From Gallalistipes aquisgranensis (GTDB lineage Bacteria > Bacteroidota > Bacteroidia > Bacteroidales > Rikenellaceae), in NCBI RefSeq assembly GCF_014982715.1, contig NZ_JADCJY010000002.1, positions 372,001 through 436,000 on the forward strand: DNA of 64,000 nucleotides. The letters are read 5' to 3'. The notes beneath the pieces are model-generated. The model saw only the letters and a program-made list of their open reading frames with translations. It ran no database searches and had not been told where the DNA came from. The translations under genes were made by a program, and so were the position numbers. This document shows positions 18,288-26,615 of the stretch, in pieces; positions within the stretch are counted from its first letter, which is position 1, and each line of letters starts with the position of its first letter.

Positions 18288-19346
18288 ATGACACAACAAC
18301 AGATAACGGAATCACTGCGCACGATCGTACATCCCGAAACGGGCGCGGACATCGTATCCTCCGGCATGGTGGAACGCGTGGAGGCCGCCCCCGACAAAGT
18401 CTCGGTCACGCTGGCCTTCCCGAAAGGGCGCGATCCGTTCGCCGCCTCGATCAGACGCCAGGTCATACAGCAAATCACAGACCGAGATCCCTCGCTGGCG
18501 GGGAAAATCACGGTCGTCATCAAGGAGGCCGCTCCGAAAAAGGCGGCTTCCGCTCCGGAGAAGAGAAGCGCCGCCGACCGCATACGCCGCGTGATCGCCG
18601 TCGCCTCGGGCAAAGGAGGCGTGGGCAAATCGACCGTGACGGCCAATCTGGCCGTAGCCCTCGCACGGCTCGGCTACAAGGTGGGTGTACTGGATGCCGA
18701 CATCTACGGCCCGTCGCAGCCCCGTATGTTCGGAGTGGAAGGCTACCTGCCCCCGGCCGTGAAGGAGGGGGACGAGGAGCTGATGATCCCGGCCGAGGCG
18801 TACGGCGTGAAGGTAATGTCGATCGGTTTCTTCATCGCTCCGACCGATGCCCTTGTCTGGCGCGGCCCGATGGCCACCAACGCCCTGCGGCAGATGATCC
18901 ACCAGACCCGCTGGGGCGAACTGGACTTCCTGCTGACCGACCTTCCCCCCGGAACGGGCGACGTGCACCTGACCATCCTGCAGGAACTGAAGGTGGACGG
19001 GGCCGTGATCGTCAGCACGCCGCAACAGGTGGCGCTGGCCGACGTGGTACGGGGCATCCAGATGTTCCGGGCCCCCAAGATCGAAATCCCCGTCCTGGGC
19101 ATCATCGAGAACATGGCCTGGTTCACACCGGCCGAATTGCCCGAAAACCGGTACTATCTCTTCGGGAAAGGAGGGGCACAGGCACTGGCCGAACGGGAAG
19201 GAATCGCGCTGCTGGGTCAGATTCCCATCATCCAGTCGGTGATGGAAGGAGCGGAGAACGGCCGTCCGGTGGCGTCGGAGGACTCGCTCTCCGGCGAATA
19301 CTACCGGGAAGCGGCCCGGAAAACGGCCGAAAAAACCGGATTGTAG
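18288..19346 (+). CDS. apbC: Mrp/ApbC-type P-loop ATPase (iron-sulfur carrier family)
   Basis: A 352-residue cytosolic protein: an N-terminal MIP18/DUF59 domain (about 1-80, with [15 protein letters not shown]) fused to a MinD-like deviant Walker ATPase (GKGGVGKST at 108-116; [25 protein letters not shown]). The family loads and transfers Fe-S clusters. The CxxC that usually follows the ENMAW-like segment is missing: the sequence reads [20 protein letters not shown], with no Cys. I recall the same form in other Bacteroidota Mrp proteins. The candidate origin follows the stop codon. Confidence 0.9.
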   Translation: MTQQQITESLRTIVHPETGADIVSSGMVERVEAAPDKVSVTLAFPKGRDPFAASIRRQVIQQITDRDPSLAGKITVVIKEAAPKKAASAPEKRSAADRIRRVIAVASGKGGVGKSTVTANLAVALARLGYKVGVLDADIYGPSQPRMFGVEGYLPPAVKEGDEELMIPAEAYGVKVMSIGFFIAPTDALVWRGPMATNALRQMIHQTRWGELDFLLTDLPPGTGDVHLTILQELKVDGAVIVSTPQQVALADVVRGIQMFRAPKIEIPVLGIIENMAWFTPAELPENRYYLFGKGGAQALAEREGIALLGQIPIIQSVMEGAENGRPVASEDSLSGEYYREAARKTAEKTGL

Positions 19347-19753
19347 AGAGTGTGTTGACAACTGCGGAAAAAAGGGGAACGAACAGTGTTGATAACCGGA
19401 ACCGAAGGTGTGGATAAAAAAAGAGAGATTCTCTCCTTTCCGGTTTGGAGAATCCGGAAAGAGATCCGTATAGGCGGACAAAGGAGAAAACCTAACGGAA
19501 ACGATGAAAAAAGATCGGCCGGATACCGACCGGAAATCATCCGGGAATGTGCACAAATATCCGGCTGTCGACAGGTTCGCAAAAGTTATGAACATCTGTT
19601 GAAAACCCGGTCAATCTACGGAAAATCACGGAAAAAAGAGGAGGATAAGATTGTCGATAACAAAATATAACTATCTTTGGATAGCCGTCGGAAAAAGTTG
19701 CTGACAGAATCGACAGCCATTATTATTCCTCTTTTTTAAGGAATTTTTAAAAA
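19347..19753. other. Candidate chromosomal replication origin (oriC)
   Basis: A 407-bp gene-free stretch with clustered DnaA-box-like 9-mers. TGTGGATAA at 19409-19417 is a perfect box in reverse orientation. One-mismatch boxes are TGTTGATAA 19387-19395, TGTGCACAA 19548-19556, TGTCGATAA 19652-19660 and TTATGAACA 19586-19594. Weaker ones are TGTTGACAA 19353-19361, TGTCGACAG 19566-19574 and TGTTGAAAA 19597-19605. The right end (about 19715-19770) is AT-rich and could be the unwinding element. The + strand switches from C-rich to G-rich across this point regardless of gene direction. Function is inferred; a short 94-codon frame inside shows no protein family. Confidence 0.6.
19651..19679 (+). promoter_or_regulatory. 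Bacteroidota promoter for nadA
   Basis: TATCTTTG at 19672-19679 with a TTG at 19651-19653, 18 bp upstream, as possible -33. The promoter overlaps the last DnaA-box-like site (19652-19660). Confidence 0.5.
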
Positions 19754-20755
19754 GTGAAAAAACAAAAAGAAAGAGAAATGCGTGTGGATATCCGAAAAGG
19801 TTTCGTGGACGAGCCGGTCGATCCGGAACTCGATCTGCCGAAAGAGATCGAACGGTTGAAAAAGGAGAAGAAGGCCGTGATCCTGGCGCACTACTATACG
19901 ACGGGGGAGGTGCAGGACATCGCCGATTTCGTGGGCGATTCGCTGGCCCTCTCCCAACAGGCGGCCCGCACCGACGCGGAGATCATCCTCTTCGCCGGAG
20001 TGCATTTCATGGCCGAAACGGCCAAGGTGCTTTCGCCCGGCAAGAAGGTACTGATCCCCGACCTGAATGCGGGGTGTTCGCTGGCCGAGTCGTGTCCGGC
20101 CGACCGTTTCGCCGCTTTCCGGGCCGCCTATCCCGACCACAAGGTGGTGGCCTACGTCAATACGACGGTGGAGATGAAGGCGCTGACCGACGTGACCTGT
20201 ACCTCGTCGAATGCCGTGCAGATCGTACGGTCGTTCCCGAAGGAGCAGAAACTGATCTTCGCGCCCGACCGGAACCTGGGCAATTACATAAAGAGCGTGA
20301 CGGGACGCGAGGATATGGTGCTGTGGGACGGAGCGTGCCACGTACACGAGGAGTTTTCCGTGGAACGCATCGCGGAACTCAAGCGGGAACATCCCCGTGC
20401 CAAGGTGCTGGCCCATCCGGAGTGCAAGGCTCCGGTGCTGCTGCTGGCCGATTTCGTGGGGAGTACGGCGGCGTTGCTGAATTTCTGCGGCAGGGACGAT
20501 GCCCGGGAGTACATCGTGGTGACGGAATCGGGTATTCTGCACAAGATGCGTCGTCAGTATCCCGACCGTACCTTCATTCCCGCTCCGCCCACCGACTCCT
20601 CCTGCGGCTGCAACGACTGCGCCTTCATGAAGCTGGTGAACCTGCGCAAAATCTACCTCACTCTGAAATACGAACTGCCCGAGGTGGTGATCGACGAGGA
20701 GGTGCGCAGCCGGGCCGAACGTTCGATCCGGGCCATGCTGGAACTTTCGGAATAG
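19754..20755 (+). CDS. nadA: Quinolinate synthase A
   Basis: A [4Fe-4S] enzyme condensing iminoaspartate and dihydroxyacetone phosphate to quinolinate in NAD synthesis. The three expected cluster cysteines are in NAGCSLAESCPAD, HPECKAP and SSCGCNDCAFMK, and AHYYTTGEVQDIADFVGDSL is the conserved N-terminal active-site segment. Length is 333 residues from a GTG start at 19754; an ATG at 19778 (MRVDIRKGF) would give 325 residues and is equally plausible. Neither nadB nor nadC is adjacent in this window. Confidence 0.94.
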   Translation: MKKQKEREMRVDIRKGFVDEPVDPELDLPKEIERLKKEKKAVILAHYYTTGEVQDIADFVGDSLALSQQAARTDAEIILFAGVHFMAETAKVLSPGKKVLIPDLNAGCSLAESCPADRFAAFRAAYPDHKVVAYVNTTVEMKALTDVTCTSSNAVQIVRSFPKEQKLIFAPDRNLGNYIKSVTGREDMVLWDGACHVHEEFSVERIAELKREHPRAKVLAHPECKAPVLLLADFVGSTAALLNFCGRDDAREYIVVTESGILHKMRRQYPDRTFIPAPPTDSSCGCNDCAFMKLVNLRKIYLTLKYELPEVVIDEEVRSRAERSIRAMLELSE

Positions 20756-20839
20756 TTTCCTGCCCGGTAAGGGGCGGATAATTCCCTGGAAATTCCTTTT
20801 TATACAACTAAATACTACTAACCTAAAAAAGTTCTTTTG

Positions 20840-23023
20840 ATGAAACGAATCGCGCTGTTGCTGCCCCTTTGCGGGGCGGTTCTCGTATGGGCGTGCGGAG
20901 GGGGACGGACCGCCGGAAATCTGCCCGTGTACCAGGACCCCGATGCTCCGATCGAAAAACGGGTGGAGGATGCGCTCTCGCGCATGACGCTGGAGGAGAA
21001 GGTGGCCGTGTGCCACGGGCAGTCCAACTTCAGTTCGGCCGGGGTGCCCCGGCTGGGAATCCCCGAGTTGTGGACCAGCGACGGTCCCCACGGGGTGCGT
21101 GCCGAAGTGGGATGGGTGAGCATGGGAAACATGGACTGGAACTCCGATTCCTGCACCGCCTATCCGGCCCTGACCTGTCTGGCCGCCACGTGGAATCCCG
21201 AGTTGTCGCTCCTGTACGGAAAGTCGATCGGAGAGGAGGCGCGTTACCGGAAGAAGGACGTGCTGCTGGGTCCCGGCGTCAATATCTACCGGACGCCGCT
21301 CAACGGGCGCAATTTCGAATACATGGGAGAAGACCCCTATCTTGCCTCGGAGATGGTGGTCCCCTACATTCAGGGGGTGCAGAGCAACGGCGTGGCCGCC
21401 TGCGTGAAGCACTTCGCACTGAACAACCAGGAGGTGGAGCGCAAGAGCGTGGACGTTTACGTGGACGACCGGGCCCTGCACGAGATTTACCTGCCCGCCT
21501 TCAAGGCCGCCGTGCAGAGGGCGGGCGTGTGGTCGCTGATGGGGTCCTACAACAAATACCGGGGGACGCACTGCTGCCACAACGACAGGCTGCTGAACGA
21601 CATTCTGAAAGGGGAGTGGGGATTCGACGGAGCCGTGATTTCGGACTGGGACGGTACGCATGACACGCGGGAGGCCGCGCTCAACGGGCTCGATCTGGAG
21701 ATGGGAACCTCGACTCCGGAGATGAAGGAGATGGGGAACCGCCGGTTCAACGCCTATTACCTGGCCGATCCGTTCCTGAAGATGCTCCGGGCGGGCGAAG
21801 TGGACGAGAAGGTACTGGACGAGAAGGTGCGCCGCGTGCTGCGCCTGATGTTCCGCACGACGATGAGTCCCGACCGTCCGTGGGGGGCGTTCGCCACCGA
21901 AGAGCATGCCGCGGCGGCGCGGAAGATCGCCGAGGAGGGGATCGTCCTGCTGCGCAACGAGGGGAATATCCTGCCGCTCGATCCGGCCCGCCGGATGAAG
22001 ATCGCCGTAGTGGGCGAAAATGCCGTGAAGATGCTCACCGTGGGCGGGGGCAGCTCCAAATTGAAGGTGAAGCGGGAGGTCTCCCCGCTGGAAGGGGTGA
22101 AGCGGGTGTTCGGGGAGCGTTCCGAGATCGTTTATGCCCCGGGTTACGAGTACACCCGGAAAGCCGACTCCTCCGCCATGAAAAAGGAGGCCGTAGAGGC
22201 TGCGAAAGGGGCCGATGTGGTATTCTTCTTCGGCGGACTCAACAAAGAGCCTAAAAACGACTGTGAAGGGCACGACAGGCTCTCCCTGCACCTGCCTTAC
22301 GGACAGGATGGATTGATCGCCGAGTTGGCCGCCGTCAACCGGAACGTGGTGGTGGTGCTCCTGAGCGGGAACGCCGTGGCCATGCCGTGGCTCGGGCAGG
22401 TGCCTGCGGTCGTGCAGGGATGGTACCTGGGCAGCGAGGCCGGGAATGCGCTGGCCGCCGTGTTGTCGGGCGAGGCGAATCCCTCGGGCAGGCTGCCCTT
22501 CACGTTCCCCGCGAAGCTGACCGACTGTGCCGCCCATGCCGTGGGGGACTATCCCGGCGAAGAGGGGAAGGAGACCTATAACGAAGGGGTGTTCGTGGGA
22601 TACCGTTGGACGGACCGGGAGAAGATCGAACCCCTGTTTCCTTTCGGACACGGGTTGAGCTACACCGGGTTCGAGTACGGGGAGGTGTCGGCAGACCGCG
22701 CTTCGGTCGGACCGGGCGAGAGCCTGACGGTTGCGGTGCCGGTGAAGAATGTCGGTTCGCGGGCCGGTGCCGAGGTGGTGCAGCTCTACGTGAGCGACCT
22801 CGAATCCTCGCTTCCGCGACCTGTCAAGGAGCTGAAGGGATTCCGGAAAGTGACCCTGCAGCCCGGAGAGGAGACGGTGGTGAAACTGACCGTGGCTCCC
22901 GAATCGCTCTGCTATTACGATGACCGGAAAGGGGAGTGGGTGGCCGAACCGGGCCGGTTCAAGGCTCTGGTCGGGGCCTCGTCGGCCGACATCCGGGGAG
23001 AGGTTTCCTTTGAACTGAAATGA
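20840..23023 (+). CDS. Glycoside hydrolase family 3 lipoprotein (beta-glucosidase type)
   Basis: A 727-residue secreted GH3 exo-hydrolase releasing beta-linked terminal sugars. It is a lipoprotein (VLVWAC, Cys19). The (beta/alpha)8 domain carries GPGVNIYRTPLNGRNFEYMG, ACVKHFALNNQE and the nucleophile in VISDWDGTHD (D269). The alpha/beta sandwich and the fibronectin III-like C-terminus (GHGLSYTGFEYG; AEVVQLYVSD) are complete. The ATG at 20840 is preferred to the adjacent in-frame TTG. It is not part of the large polysaccharide locus; the preceding gene is nadA, 84 bp away. Sugar specificity is unknown. Confidence 0.9.
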   Translation: MKRIALLLPLCGAVLVWACGGGRTAGNLPVYQDPDAPIEKRVEDALSRMTLEEKVAVCHGQSNFSSAGVPRLGIPELWTSDGPHGVRAEVGWVSMGNMDWNSDSCTAYPALTCLAATWNPELSLLYGKSIGEEARYRKKDVLLGPGVNIYRTPLNGRNFEYMGEDPYLASEMVVPYIQGVQSNGVAACVKHFALNNQEVERKSVDVYVDDRALHEIYLPAFKAAVQRAGVWSLMGSYNKYRGTHCCHNDRLLNDILKGEWGFDGAVISDWDGTHDTREAALNGLDLEMGTSTPEMKEMGNRRFNAYYLADPFLKMLRAGEVDEKVLDEKVRRVLRLMFRTTMSPDRPWGAFATEEHAAAARKIAEEGIVLLRNEGNILPLDPARRMKIAVVGENAVKMLTVGGGSSKLKVKREVSPLEGVKRVFGERSEIVYAPGYEYTRKADSSAMKKEAVEAAKGADVVFFFGGLNKEPKNDCEGHDRLSLHLPYGQDGLIAELAAVNRNVVVVLLSGNAVAMPWLGQVPAVVQGWYLGSEAGNALAAVLSGEANPSGRLPFTFPAKLTDCAAHAVGDYPGEEGKETYNEGVFVGYRWTDREKIEPLFPFGHGLSYTGFEYGEVSADRASVGPGESLTVAVPVKNVGSRAGAEVVQLYVSDLESSLPRPVKELKGFRKVTLQPGEETVVKLTVAPESLCYYDDRKGEWVAEPGRFKALVGASSADIRGEVSFELK

Positions 23024-23073
23024 CGGCCCTGCCGGACGGGGAGAGCGTCCGGTGAAGTTGTCCGGAAACGATC

Positions 23074-23119
23074 GCCTCCCTGCCTCAAGACACTGAGGCA
23101 GGGAGGCATTTCGTTTTTA
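23074..23119 (+). terminator. Terminator after the GH3 lipoprotein gene
   Basis: A perfect 14-bp stem GCCTCCCTGCCTCA with its complement at 23094-23107, a 6-nt loop and then ATTTCGTTTTT. Confidence 0.85.
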
Positions 23120-23156
23120 CGGGATCGGTTTTCCCGTTCGGGGAGAAGAGGGCTTT

Positions 23157-24134
23157 TCAGCCTTTTTTCATCAGCCAGTGTTTCCGGAGCCATTCGCGTA
23201 CGGGCAGGTCGTAGAGTTTCAGTCCGGCGTAGGCGATGCCGACCGAAAGAATGAACACCGAAACACTGAGGCATACCGCCGTGTCGAGCGGTGCGTCCGG
23301 ATGGGCCTGGGCCCAGGCTATCTGCATGTAAACGAGGGAATAGTGCGTGATATAGAGCGGATAGGAGATGGCTCCCAGAAAGGAGCATACCGCTGCGGAA
23401 CGTCTGCCGGTGACCGTACTGCCCGCTCCGGTTATGACGATCAGCGGGAAGATCAGCAGGATGCATAGGGCCTCGTAGGCGCCGTTCATCCACATGTGTT
23501 CCGTGCCTCCGATGCGGGGCATGGCCAGCAGGATCAGGATCAGGGCCGAACACCACCAGAAGCCGCCCCGAAGCCGGATCGACTTGCCGATCCGGGAGAG
23601 GAGCAGGAGGTTCGGAAAGCGGCGGATGAAAAGGGCGTAGAGCAGGTTCCCTATGTATTCGAAGGTGAGCGACCAGGCCGGTCCGTTGAGCGGGTTCATT
23701 TCACCCCATCCCCGTATTTCCAGCGAATTGCGGAGCGGGAGCATCAGGCATCCGAGCAGGAGTATGTAGAGCAGTTTCCACTATGGGGTCTCCCCGATCA
23801 GCGGGAAAACTGGGCTTTCTGCGAAGTAGAAGAGCAGGGCTCCGATCAGCGTTCCGAGAATGACCATGGGATGGAGACGCACCAGCCGGCGTTTGAAGAA
23901 ATCTTTCAGGGACATCCGGTCCCATCGGTCATCGTAGGCGTAGCCGATGACGAAGCCTGAGAGGACGAAGAAGAAGTCGACGGCCAGGTATCCGTGGTTG
24001 ATGATCTGGGTCAGCGGGCCTCCGGAGTAGGTTTCGAACAGATGGAAGGCTACCACGGTCATGGCGGCCACGCCCCGCAGTCCGTCGAGTATCTCGTAGC
24101 GTGGTTTCGGGGGCAGGTAAACTGAGTTTTTCAT
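23157..24134 (-). pseudogene. Acyltransferase 3 family membrane protein interrupted by an in-frame amber codon
   Basis: From the ATG at 24134 the frame encodes a normal OafA/YrhL-type start (LDGLRGVAAMTVVAFHLFE, catalytic-type His in AFHLF, then FFFVLSGFVIGYAYDDRW). It stops at a TAG on the minus strand (+ 23781-23783). The same frame continues at once with WKLLYILLLGC and the rest of the family fold (GPAWSLTFEYIGNLLYALFI, FLGAISYPLYITHYS) to 23157. Removing the one stop would give about 325 residues, a normal length. It is either a recent nonsense mutation, a readthrough codon or a sequencing error. The family O-acylates surface sugars. It lies 38 bp downstream of the TonB receptor gene. Confidence 0.8.
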
Positions 24135-24172
24135 AGCGGTTTTTTTGGGGTGGGTGTTCGTTTTTCGCCGGA

Positions 24173-26302
24173 TCAGAACCTGCAGGAGAGCCGGATCATG
24201 AAGTTGCGTCCGGGCATGTAATATCCGTCCCGTTCCATGTAGTTTTCTCCCAGCAGGTTGTTGATTTCGGCGGCTACGGTCAGGTTCCTGGCCGGCATAT
24301 AGGAGAGGTAACAGTCGAAGACCATGAAGTCGGGAAGGGTGATCGTCCGGTCGTTTACGAGCGTCGGGCGCACTTCGATGCCGGATGCGGTGACGAAGGG
24401 GACGTTTTCGTAGTTCGGGCCCGTCATGTAGAGGAAGTTGTCTTCGATCCGGTGGCCGAGGTAACGGCCGCCGATCCGGGCCGCGAAACGGCGGGAGGTA
24501 AAATCCGCACCGAATGCCGCCGTATTGGGGCTGAGGTATTTGATGGGGGTCTCCCCGTCGGAGGCGGTCATGCTGCTGTGGTAAATCCGCGTGTAATTGC
24601 CGTAGAATTTCAGGGAAAAGTCGCGGCCGAGGGATTTGCCCAGATCGTAGGAGAGGAGGAATTCCAGGCCCCGCACGGCCGATTTGCTGCTGTTCACGTA
24701 GGTGTAGAAGGCAAAGTCTTCCGCCGCTTCGGTGACAATCATGTTCCTGTGGTCGGTCAGGAACCATGTGACGTCGGCCTGGAGGGAGCCGTCGTGTGTG
24801 GTCGCCCCGATACCGGCATCGACGGTCAGGGAAGATTCGGGTTTGAGATCGGGGTTGCCACGGTATTCGGTGCGGGATACGCTTCCGTTCCAGACATATT
24901 CGAGGGCATACCGGCCGGTCGTTTTGAAGGCTTCGGGCGCCATGAATCCGCGGCCGATGCTGGAATGGAGGCCGAGCAGGGGGACGGGGCGGTATTTGAG
25001 CGCCAGGGTGGGATTGACGCTGTGGTAGCTTTTCCCGGAGGATTTCATGTCGATCAGCCGGGTGGCGGTCGTCCGGAACCATGTGTTGTCGTATCGGATT
25101 CCGGTCTGGGCGATCAGCCGGTCGCGGAACAGGCGGAGGTGCAGCTGGGCGAACGCTCCGGTCTGGATGTTGTAGTAGTCGGGCTGGTAGGGGGCCGTGG
25201 GGGTGCCGTCCTCCCGGGACTGCGTGGAGACGTAGCGCTGCGAGAAGTTGTCGATTCCGAAGACGAGACGTCCCGTCCGGAAGCGGAAAGCGTCCTGCGC
25301 CACGAGACCGAACGTGCGGTAGGCATAGTGGCTGCGGGTCTTCTCGTAGCCGGAGTTGAGGTAGTCGCTCGTCTCGTTACCGAAATAGGGGGATATGCGC
25401 AGCGAGTGGTTTCCGGCGTTTCCCGTGATGTCCAGCCGGTGATAGTTGCGCAGTACCCGTTTGTCGGTCTGGTCGTACAGTCCCCAGATCGTGCCGTTTC
25501 CGCGGGCGTGTCCGGCATGGAACAGATTGTTGTAGAGGTTCAGCCGCCAGCCCCCGTGCAGGTCGTAGCCTACCCGCAGGACGCCCTGTTTTTTGTCGAA
25601 TCCGGTGTTGGGATAGACCATGCCATAGGAGTTGCGGTCCAGCACCTCTTTTTCGTACGGCGTGCGGCGGAACAGGTCGTTGTGTCCGGTTTTGTAGTCG
25701 TCGTGCTGGCGGTGGTAGTCGAACGAAAGGTCGAAGTCGAGCCGGTGGGCCAGCCAGCCTCCCGCATGGGCCGAGAGTTCCAGTGTGTTGTAACTGCCGT
25801 ATCCGGCGGACACACTACCCGAGATGCAGTCCCGGGACTGTTTTGTAACCAGATTGACCACGCCGCCCATGGCACCGCTGCCGTACAATGCGGAGAAGGG
25901 GCCTTTCATGATCTCGACGCTCTCCAGACCGGAGAGAAACGTGGCGGCGGCGTTTTTCGTCCCCATCGGCACGCCGTCGAGCAACAGCACGCTGTATGTG
26001 TTCGTTCCGGCTCCTCCCGGCGAGAATCCCCGGAATTCGATGCCTCCGGTCATGCCCTGCATGTCCACGCTTTCGGCCGCCGTGCTCTTCTTTATGAGGT
26101 CGGAAAGGTGTACGGCCGGCGTGTGGAGGATGTCCCGGGCCGAGATCACCTCCACCTTGTTGGGGGCGTCCCGCAGCGGAAGTTCGAATTTGTAGCCTTT
26201 GACCACCACCTCCTCGATCGGATGGGAAGGCAGCGAGTCGGTCTCTGCCGCCCGGAGCGAAAACAGGGGTAGGAGAGTCAGCAGCAGTGCAGTCGGTTTC
26301 AT
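24173..26302 (-). CDS. TonB-dependent outer-membrane receptor
   Basis: A 709-residue receptor: signal peptide (MKPTALLLTLLPLFSLRA), a TonB-box-like IEEVVVKGY directly after it, the plug domain (about 45-165; KVEVISARDILHTPAVHL, YSVLLLDGVPMGT, VEIMKGPFSALYGSGAMGG) and a 22-strand type barrel ending in MIRLSCRF. It lacks the carboxypeptidase-like N-terminal domain of SusC proteins and has no SusD partner, so a siderophore, heme, corrinoid or metal ligand is more likely than a glycan. The start at 26302 is chosen for its signal peptide. The interrupted acyltransferase gene lies 38 bp downstream. Confidence 0.9.
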   Translation of the reverse strand: MKPTALLLTLLPLFSLRAAETDSLPSHPIEEVVVKGYKFELPLRDAPNKVEVISARDILHTPAVHLSDLIKKSTAAESVDMQGMTGGIEFRGFSPGGAGTNTYSVLLLDGVPMGTKNAAATFLSGLESVEIMKGPFSALYGSGAMGGVVNLVTKQSRDCISGSVSAGYGSYNTLELSAHAGGWLAHRLDFDLSFDYHRQHDDYKTGHNDLFRRTPYEKEVLDRNSYGMVYPNTGFDKKQGVLRVGYDLHGGWRLNLYNNLFHAGHARGNGTIWGLYDQTDKRVLRNYHRLDITGNAGNHSLRISPYFGNETSDYLNSGYEKTRSHYAYRTFGLVAQDAFRFRTGRLVFGIDNFSQRYVSTQSREDGTPTAPYQPDYYNIQTGAFAQLHLRLFRDRLIAQTGIRYDNTWFRTTATRLIDMKSSGKSYHSVNPTLALKYRPVPLLGLHSSIGRGFMAPEAFKTTGRYALEYVWNGSVSRTEYRGNPDLKPESSLTVDAGIGATTHDGSLQADVTWFLTDHRNMIVTEAAEDFAFYTYVNSSKSAVRGLEFLLSYDLGKSLGRDFSLKFYGNYTRIYHSSMTASDGETPIKYLSPNTAAFGADFTSRRFAARIGGRYLGHRIEDNFLYMTGPNYENVPFVTASGIEVRPTLVNDRTITLPDFMVFDCYLSYMPARNLTVAAEINNLLGENYMERDGYYMPGRNFMIRLSCRF

Positions 26303-26327
26303 GGAGCTTTTTTTTGCGATATGGTTG

Positions 26328-26335
26328 CAAAAATA
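26328..26335 (-). promoter_or_regulatory. Bacteroidota -7 element for the TonB receptor gene
   Basis: CAAAAATA on + is TATTTTTG on minus (TAnnTTTG), 25 bp upstream of the receptor ATG. Confidence 0.45.
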
Positions 26336-26486
26336 GTTAAAATTATGATTCCGTGCGGTTTTTATCCGGGAAGACGATTCTTTTCCGGAGGTCCGTTTCC
26401 CCGGCGGTCGCCGCATGCGGGAGAGGAATCGTATACTCTTCGTTCAAAATAGAACACTTCCCTCTCGTATTTTCGGAAAATTAGCT

Positions 26487-26494
26487 ACATTTGT
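26487..26494 (+). promoter_or_regulatory. Bacteroidota -7 element for the S46 peptidase gene
   Basis: TACATTTG matches TAnnTTTG, about 120 bp before the ATG at 26616, implying a fairly long leader. Confidence 0.45.
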
Positions 26495-26615
26495 AAGATT
26501 TGACCTGCGGGAAAATGATTGTAATCCGTTGATTGTTATTTAATTGTAATTTATGTTTGATTTTTAACAAAAAGAACGGATTCCGCTGTGAGAGTATTAA
26601 CCGATAAATGCGTAT

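Larger units (their letters stand above)
26303..26615. other. Divergent intergenic region between the TonB receptor and DPP7 genes
   Basis: A 313-bp AT-rich stretch holding the two divergent promoter elements listed separately. Between 26500 and 26600 it is notably T/A-rich (TTGTTATTTAATTGTAATTT). I see no RNA gene, repeat or metal-box palindrome in it. Confidence 0.6.

Noticed and set aside
19386-19670. A 94-codon plus-strand frame in the apbC-nadA gap
   Set aside because: Lys/Arg-rich translation with no family; it runs through the DnaA-box-like cluster and the nadA promoter, so I treat the stretch as non-coding.
20840-23023. Assigning the GH3 lipoprotein to the polysaccharide locus at 39-61 kb
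   Set aside because: It lies about 18 kb away, separated by many unrelated genes and on the other strand.
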